From positions 5,456,001 to 5,520,000 of the forward strand of contig NC_133295.1 of the NCBI RefSeq assembly GCF_005239225.2: a stretch of DNA of 64,000 nt, written 5' to 3'. This DNA comes from Populus alba (Eukaryota > Streptophyta > Magnoliopsida > Malpighiales > Salicaceae). Below are positions 57,649-64,000 of the stretch, in pieces. The position numbers and the translations under genes were made by a program. Each line of letters opens with the position of its first letter. Position 1 is the stretch's first letter. Below the pieces are notes generated by a model that had not been told where the DNA came from, searched no databases, and saw only the letters and a program-made list of their open reading frames with translations.

Positions 57649-59114
57649 AGAGGTGAAGGCTTGTGAGAGCGCGGGCTGGTCAAGTGGCGACCGCTACAGG
57701 ACACGCTCCACACACGCATGCCGTGTGCCCCCCCTAATTGCCACCAACCTCAACGTCTCCCCATTACTACGTATATAGTGATATATCTTCCAAATCAAAC
57801 AAATACTATAATAATTCCTGTTTATTTTTGGATGTCACAGATACTATATATAGTGATATATATCTTCCAAATTTAATACAAAAGTTAACTTCGGCCTTCC
57901 AACTTTTCAATTAATGCATTTTTAATATCTATAATTTCTGAAAACTCACTCTTGGCTAAGAGCTTCATTTTTCTTATTTTTTGTTTATTATTTGAGATAA
58001 AAAAAATTATCAGATTTAGGCGGAAGAAAGAAACATTTATCTATTAATAACATTTTTTACAATGAAAAAAACTTGATGATAGTGTCAACCAATGCTATTT
58101 GACAAAAAGAATTTTATTGGAATGTTCTTTAATCTTTACCTTGCTCAACAACGTAGATAGAAGAAGTTGTTTGATTTGGATTGAATTTTTTATTGATTTT
58201 TTTGATTATTTAATCCCATAAATAAATTTATTTAGATTTACATGATTTTTTCAGCTAAAAAATCTACTGAAAAATATGTCTTTGTCTTGTATAAAATATC
58301 CTCACTCCAACTTTTCTTTGTTGAAAAATGTTTTTCAAATTTATTTATTAACATTTTTGGGTTGTTTTTCTCTTTTTATATTCTTTGATTTTTTTTTAAA
58401 TTTTAAGTTTTTCTTGATTTTTTTAATATATTTTTTTAATTTTATCTTCCAATATTTAATTGATTTTAAAATAATCTTTATGATCTGTTCTAGTTTACAT
58501 ACTATAGAATTATCGTGATCTTGGAAGAATGTCCTGATATTTGGTTAGTATTTAATTTTACAAATATCTATTTTTTTGTTGTATAATTAAATAAAAAATT
58601 ATTTAAAAAAGTTATTAAACCTAAATGGAGAGCATGCATTAGACCACAAGTTTGGTAAATTAACTTGGATTCTTTTAAGTTTTTTTTTTAAGTAATTTTT
58701 TTTAATTATATCTTTTACTATTAAATTGATTGAAAATTGAATTTTAATTTTTTTTTGATTTATTTTTTATAGAGTTATTACAGTCTTATAACTCGATTTA
58801 CGAGTTTAATATATAAACCTGAATTAATTCAAGATATTATTATCTTAATATTTTTAAAAAATATGTTATACATTAAATTTTTAATTTTTAATTATTTATT
58901 TACGAAAATACATTATTAAATTTTTTATATTAAAAATATTTGATATGAGCCGCGGGCAAGTGATATGTTTTAACTTTTGGAGTGGTTTAATTTTATACGC
59001 CTCAACAGGTCAGAAGTAACTCAGGAGTCAGTACTCCACTCCTCGAGCTGTACGTTTTAACTTTTCATTCAAATTTTGACCGTCTACAGTAAAGAGTAGC
59101 ATCTCACCCTTCCT
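57649..59114. other. Intergenic, distal promoter of BRUTUS-type gene
   Basis: Starts with a short GC-rich patch (57655-57735) unlike its surroundings, then AT-rich sequence. A diverged duplicate of ATAGTGATATATCTTCCAAA occurs near 57775 and 57852. No gene recognised. Confidence 0.45.
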
Positions 59115-59227
59115 CACGTGCCATATCTTTCCCTCACGTGTAACCATTAAAAAATACTAACTCCTGCTTACGTCACTATCCACCGTGTCACCTGGTCTTC
59201 CACGTGGCACCGATCCAACTATATAAG
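59115..59227 (+). promoter_or_regulatory. Proximal promoter with three G-boxes and TATA box
   Basis: CACGTG occurs at 59115-59120, 59135-59140 and 59201-59206, with a TTACGTCA bZIP-type site at 59169-59176 between them. TATATAAG at 59220-59227 is the likely TATA box, about 160 bases before the ATG. G-boxes are bound by bHLH and bZIP factors; in Arabidopsis the bHLH IVc factors ILR3, bHLH104, bHLH115 and their partner bHLH121 act on BRUTUS under iron deficiency. Confidence 0.65.
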
Positions 59228-59384
59228 CCTCCCTCCCTTATCAGTACGCTCCCTTATCAGACATATCTCCACGAACAAAACAGACACACAGAAAAAAAAA
59301 CAAAGCAAAGCGAGCTGCCAAACAAAGATTAAAAAAAAAAATATATATATTTTTTTATGTGAGTGGAGAGAGTGATTTTCGAAA

Positions 59385-60025
59385 ATGGCGACGTCGTTAC
59401 CGAAAATACAGCAGTGTGGAGAGGGAGTAGTTTTGTCAAAATCGGCGAAGAGAGTGGATTCGAAAGGTGGTTTAGAAAGCGAAGAAGAAGACACGAAATC
59501 GCCGATTTTGATATTTTTGTACTTTCATAAGGCGATTCGGAATGAGCTTGACACGCTTCACCTATTAACCCTGGCTTTTGCTACCGGTCATCAGGATGTG
59601 GAGATTAAACCGCTCTTTCAACGTTACCGGTTTCTCCGCTTGGTTTATAAGTATCACTCTAATGCTGAAGATGAGGTCTGCCTTTTCTGAATCTTTCTTT
59701 TCAACTTTTGTTTCGTTTTGTTTGTGTTTACAGTTATTTTGTTTCCTGTTTGGAGGATTATTTTATGTTTTAAAATAAGAAAGAGAGAGCAGAGTAAGAG
59801 TATTATTTTAATTTTTGCCTTTTTCGTTTTTGCTTTTTTATATATCCTTTGATTTTTTTAATAATAACTGTTTAATGTTTTTGTAGTTATAGTAATTAAT
59901 TATGATTTAAAGAAAGTACCGTGTGTGTGTGTGTTTATATATAAATAATTGTTATAAGGATAATAACTTCAATTTTTTTGGAAAACTTGTACTGTAGTAA
60001 TAGTAGTAGTAGTAGTTGTTGTTGT

Positions 60026-60065
<40 letters not shown>

Positions 60066-63000
60066 TACAAATGGTTATATAAAAAAATAAAGAAAAAGAT
60101 ATTGATTTTGTTTTGCAGGTCATCTTTCCAGCTCTTGATAATCGTGTGAAGAATGTGGCAAACTCGTATTCATTAGAACACAAGGGTGAAAGCAATCTTT
60201 TCGATCAATTATTTGAGCTTCTAAATTCTTACACTCAAAATGATGAAAGTTTTCCACGTGAGTTAGCATCCTGTACCGGAGTCCTTCAGACATCACTTAG
60301 TCAGCATATGGCCAAGGAAGAGCAGCAGGTGAGGTTTCGTTTTTGCCGTTTATTTACTTTCCGTCTACACAGTTCAATGAGATTACTCTTTATTTATGAG
60401 ATATGGCATGTAATTGATGAGTAGATATAACTTGCATGTTGAAAAAATAATGTTGTAATTAATACATTAGAGAAGCATTTTTATGTTGTTATGAGCTTCT
60501 TTTTTTTTTCTTTTCAGCTGAGGGACCCATTACCTAAATTTCGATTATATATATATAGGTTAATTCAGCCCTAGCTCTTTAGTTGAAAAATGCTGTCAAT
60601 TATAGGTTCAGAACTCAACCTTTGTAAATTTTCTCTATCTCAAATCAAAGGATGCTAATCTATTGTTTTGGATAATCTCCTGAATTGCCATATTCTTCTC
60701 TAGTTTACATTCTAGACATTTGACTTGATGCTAGGAGTCTCTTTGTCCACATTTCATGTATGGTTTCGATTTCTTGTCGTTATGGACTTGGCCTGATGGC
60801 TGTGCATGCAAAGGATGTATAGGGGGAGGGGAGAGGGGGCGGGGGAGCGGCAGCGTACCTTGTGACAGTCAGGTACAATACAACGAAACCATTTGAGAAA
60901 TAGAATAGGCATGCAGCTGCCATATAATGTGTCAGAGCATGGATGTAACAGTTACATGGAGGAAAGTTTCATATAGGTAACAATTTAAAAAATATAATAT
61001 AATGTATTGGGTGCATTAGGACCAAGGGAAGTGTGTGACAGTTTGATCTTGTATAGAAAGTAATGTATCCACTTGTCTTTCTTGTGGGTCCTTGTGCGTC
61101 AATGAGTGGAACTGAATTATCATATATGATTCTTGCCAATCTGGTAGCATGTTGTGAATATGAAATCTCTTCAAAGAAAGGTGAGATCATTTCTCTTCCA
61201 GATAGTTTAATTTACCATGTCATTGAAATGCCATAAAGGCAAAACAGATGGCCTTTTAGTAGGAAGGAAATGATCGTTGGAGCAGAGAACGCCTTTGGAT
61301 CGGTTACAGCACAATACATAGGTTTTAACAATTATTTATTCCAGACATAAGAATGTTGCAAATATCTATTTTAGTCATTTCACTCTTTGATATGTCAGGT
61401 TTTTCCCTTGCTTATTGAGAAGTTCTCAGTCGAAGAGCAGGCATCTCTAATCTGGCAGTTTATATGCAGCATTCCTGTTAACATGTTGGCTGAGTTTCTG
61501 CCTTGGCTTTCATCCTCTATTTCACCAGTTGAATACCAAGACATGCTCAAGTGCCTAAGCATGATAATTCCAAAGGAAAAGCTTCTGCAACAGGCAAGCA
61601 CTTTTCATCCATCATTTTCCCCCAAGTTGGATATATTATGCACAGAATGTGTGGTTGATTAAAATGCTTTCTCAAAATAGGTTATTTTCACCTGGATGAA
61701 AGGGAAGAAGAGCACAGATGCAGTTGAAAGTTATGTAGATAATCATGAGGTTTTAAGCCAGAAGGATTCTCCTACTAGCATGTTAATTTTGGAACTGGAT
61801 AAAGAAAAATGTACCTGTAAGAAATCCAAGACTGGGAAAAGGAAATATTTGGAGCCAAGTAATGAGGATTCTGATACCATGGAAACACACCCAATAGATG
61901 AAATTCTTCTTTGGCATAATGCTATTAAGAGGGAGTTAAATGAAATAGCTGACGAGGCTAAGAGGATACAAAGCTCTGGAAATTTTACTAATTTATCAGC
62001 ATTTGATGAGCGGCTGCAATTCATTTCTGAAGTTTGCATCTTCCACAGGTATTTTTCCTTTCTATTGTTTAACTTTGCAGCTGTTGGGCAGAAATGCCCA
62101 AAATAGCAGTAACGGGTAGACCACCTTTTTCTTTTTGCCTTTTCTTAACTTCTTAATTTTGTCATACCCATTTTATGATCTAGAATTATTTGTTCCTCTC
62201 ATAATTGGGAGATATTGTAGTGCATCATTATTCTTAGAATAATGTTTATCTTCATAGTTCGAAATATGCATCATAAGCTTGCCTAGGCTTTTATAAAATT
62301 TTCATCTGCCACATGGATGCTGTTACATGATAATGGTGTATCTGAAAGACTCCTGGAAAAGGCCCAGAAGCAGAACAACATGCATGCAATTATTCTGTTT
62401 TGACATGGATCTGTTGGGCACCATACTGTATTTTCAAATGTTCAACATGCCAATTTTGAACTTTTAAAATGTCTTGGTAAATCTTAGTTGTGATTGAACT
62501 CTCTGTCTGAAACATTTTTCCTTTTCTGATTACAGTATTGCTGAGGACAAAGTCATATTTCCTGCTGTAGGTGGAGAATTTTCATTCTCAAAAGAGCATG
62601 CAGAAGAAGAAAATCAATTTAACGAGTTCAGATGTTTAATTGAAAGCATTCAAAGTGTAGGTGCAAGCTCTAACTCTGTAGCTGATTTTTATGCAAAGCT
62701 ATGCTCGCATGCTGATCAAATAATAGAAACTATACAAAGGCACTTCCACAATGAGGAAATTCAGGTTAGCTTTCCTTGTTTAGACAATATTTCTTTCAAG
62801 GGATGTTTGGCATTTTCACCAAGTCATGCATCAATTTTCCAGTAATACTGAACTAGCATCACTGTGTCCTGTCAAAAGGAGCCAGTCATGGGAGTTGGAG
62901 GGATTGATAATGTATGGAGGTGCTTGAGGAAGTTAAAACATAAAATATATCACCTGGGTCTTAGAAAGATTGTATTAGACACTCTGGTCTTTTAAAGACA

Positions 63001-64000
63001 AGTCAGTGGTGTTGCATGACTAGAAAACTTTAGCGCCAAACATCCCCTTTTGATTCTTCAATTCTGTATGCTAAGCTCCTTTCATGTCTAGGTTCTCCCA
63101 CTTGCCCGTAAACACTTTAGCTTCAGAAAACAGAAGGAACTTTTATACCAGAGCTTGTGCATGATGCCTTTGAAAGTGATTGAGCGTGTCTTGCCATGGC
63201 TGGTGGGGTTGTTAACAGAACACGAGGCCAGGAATTTCCTAAAAAATATGCAATCAGCAGGTTCCTATATTATGCTTCTTGTAGCCACATATTATGAATA
63301 CTTTCTATTAAAAAATTACTATTACATACACAATTCTAATGAGTTACTTCGGTTCAGCTCCAGCAGTAGACACAGCTCTTGTAACTCTTTTTACTGGTTG
63401 GGCATGCAAGGGTCGTAGCCAAGGTGTGTGTTTGTCTTCAAGTGTAATTCATTGCTGTCCTGCTGATATTGAGGAAAAATTTGTTCCATCATGCTGTGCG
63501 CGTTTGTGTGCGTTTTGTTCAAAGGATAGTCCTGTGTCAATCAGTGAAGGTATCAAAAGGCCACAAAAAAGAAACATCTCAGGATTTTGCAAAAATAGCA
63601 ATGTCTGCAACCCCATAGAGACTCCAGATGCCCATGAACCATCTTGTTCTGATCGGTCTTGTTGTGTCCCAGGTTTGGGAGTAAACAGTAAAAATCTGGG
63701 ATTGACTTCTCTTTCCACAACCAAGTCTTTGCGATCTTTATCTGTCAAATCCTCTGCTCCAGCCCTTAACTCCAGTCTTTTTGTCTGGGAAGCAGATATG
63801 GTCTCTTCTGATTTGGGGTATACAGAACGACCGATAGATACTATTTTTAAATTTCATAAAGCCATAAGCAAAGACTTGGAGTATCTTGATGTCGAATCTG
63901 GAAACCTCAGTGATTGCGATGAGGCATTTCTTCAGCAGTTCATTGGAAGATTCCGTCTATTATGGGGCTTATACAGAGCTCATAGCAATGCTGAGGATGA
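59385..64000 (+). CDS. BTS: BRUTUS-type hemerythrin/RING E3 ligase, 5' part
   Basis: Iron-binding E3 ubiquitin ligase that limits the iron-deficiency response by targeting bHLH factors. Exons are 59385-59675, 60119-60328, 61399-61593, 61681-62048, 62536-62764, 63092-63260 and 63358 to the window end, all in phase; 701 codons are present of about 1,250 expected. The first hemerythrin domain spans exons 1-3 (ILIFLYFHKAIRNEL, YHSNAEDEVIFPALD, LSQHMAKEEQQVFPLL). The second spans exons 4-6 (EILLWHNAIKREL, FHSIAEDKVIFPAVGGEFSF, HFHNEEIQVLPLARKHFS). The third has begun (IDTIFKFHKAISKDLEYLDV, YRAHSNAEDE) at the edge. All expected His/Glu ligands are visible. LVTLFTGWACKG and SCCVPGLGVN are conserved linker motifs. 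The CHY/CTCHY zinc fingers, RING and rubredoxin-like end lie outside. Intron 3 has a GC donor. Intron 1 holds trinucleotide repeats. Confidence 0.92.
60030..60063. repeat. (TAA)n microsatellite in BTS intron 1
   Basis: About eleven TAA units, preceded by TAG and TTG trinucleotide runs (59998-60027). Its 3' end is about 50 bases from the exon 2 acceptor. Confidence 0.9.

Noticed and set aside
57655..57735. GC-rich patch as a possible RNA gene
   Set aside because: No box A/B pair, no convincing fold seen by eye; left as intergenic.
63155..63418. Open frame continuing past exon 6 of the BRUTUS-type gene
   Set aside because: The frame reads through a 97-base intron; the family sequence needs splicing from 63260 to 63358.

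Overview
This is a nuclear plant DNA window: AT-rich intergenic sequence, GT-AG introns, and eudicot-type proteins. Salicaceae (Populus-like) is my best guess, from general resemblance of the proteins and the dispersed MITE and SINE repeats. That is inference, not something proved here.

Layout, left to right. (1) A type-2 non-specific lipid transfer protein gene on + (1869-2150). (2) A complete 13-exon kinesin-7 gene of the NACK1/HINKEL cytokinesis type on - (2912-7106), with a perfect mitosis-specific MSA promoter element just upstream. (3) A cluster of LRK10L (LEAF RUST 10-like) receptor-kinase sequences from 10.2 to 26.1 kb. It holds one complete LRK10L1-type gene on - (19003-22830), a second near-identical copy of only its ectodomain exon in inverted orientation (10241-11054), a kinase unit of the LRK10L2 type with a decayed ectodomain (13755-16014), and another frameshifted ectodomain relic (25565-26115). 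(4) A degenerate LTR retrotransposon full of short tandem repeats (27.8-31.2 kb). (5) A complete CBP60/SARD1-like transcription factor gene on - (32877-36543). (6) A SINE with a perfect 18-bp target-site duplication (37.6 kb) and a Helitron helicase relic (38.9 kb). (7) A single-exon AP-3 delta-adaptin gene on - (39602-42508). (8) A 16-kb gene-poor, very AT-rich block with satellite-like arrays, MITEs and a truncated Copia element (42.5-59 kb). (9) The 5' part of a BRUTUS-type hemerythrin/RING iron-sensing E3 ligase gene on + (59385 to beyond the window end), with three G-boxes in its proximal promoter.

The genes do not form one pathway. Two touch immunity (the LRK10L cluster and CBP60/SARD1), one cell division (NACK1), one vesicle traffic (AP-3 delta), one iron homeostasis (BRUTUS) and one lipid binding at the cell surface (nsLTP). 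The most unusual local structure is the inverted duplication of the LRK10L ectodomain exon. Its retained splice donor is in phase with the downstream LRK10L2 TM-kinase exon, so a 642-residue chimeric receptor could be made. All exon boundaries were derived by hand from splice consensus and reading-frame phase.
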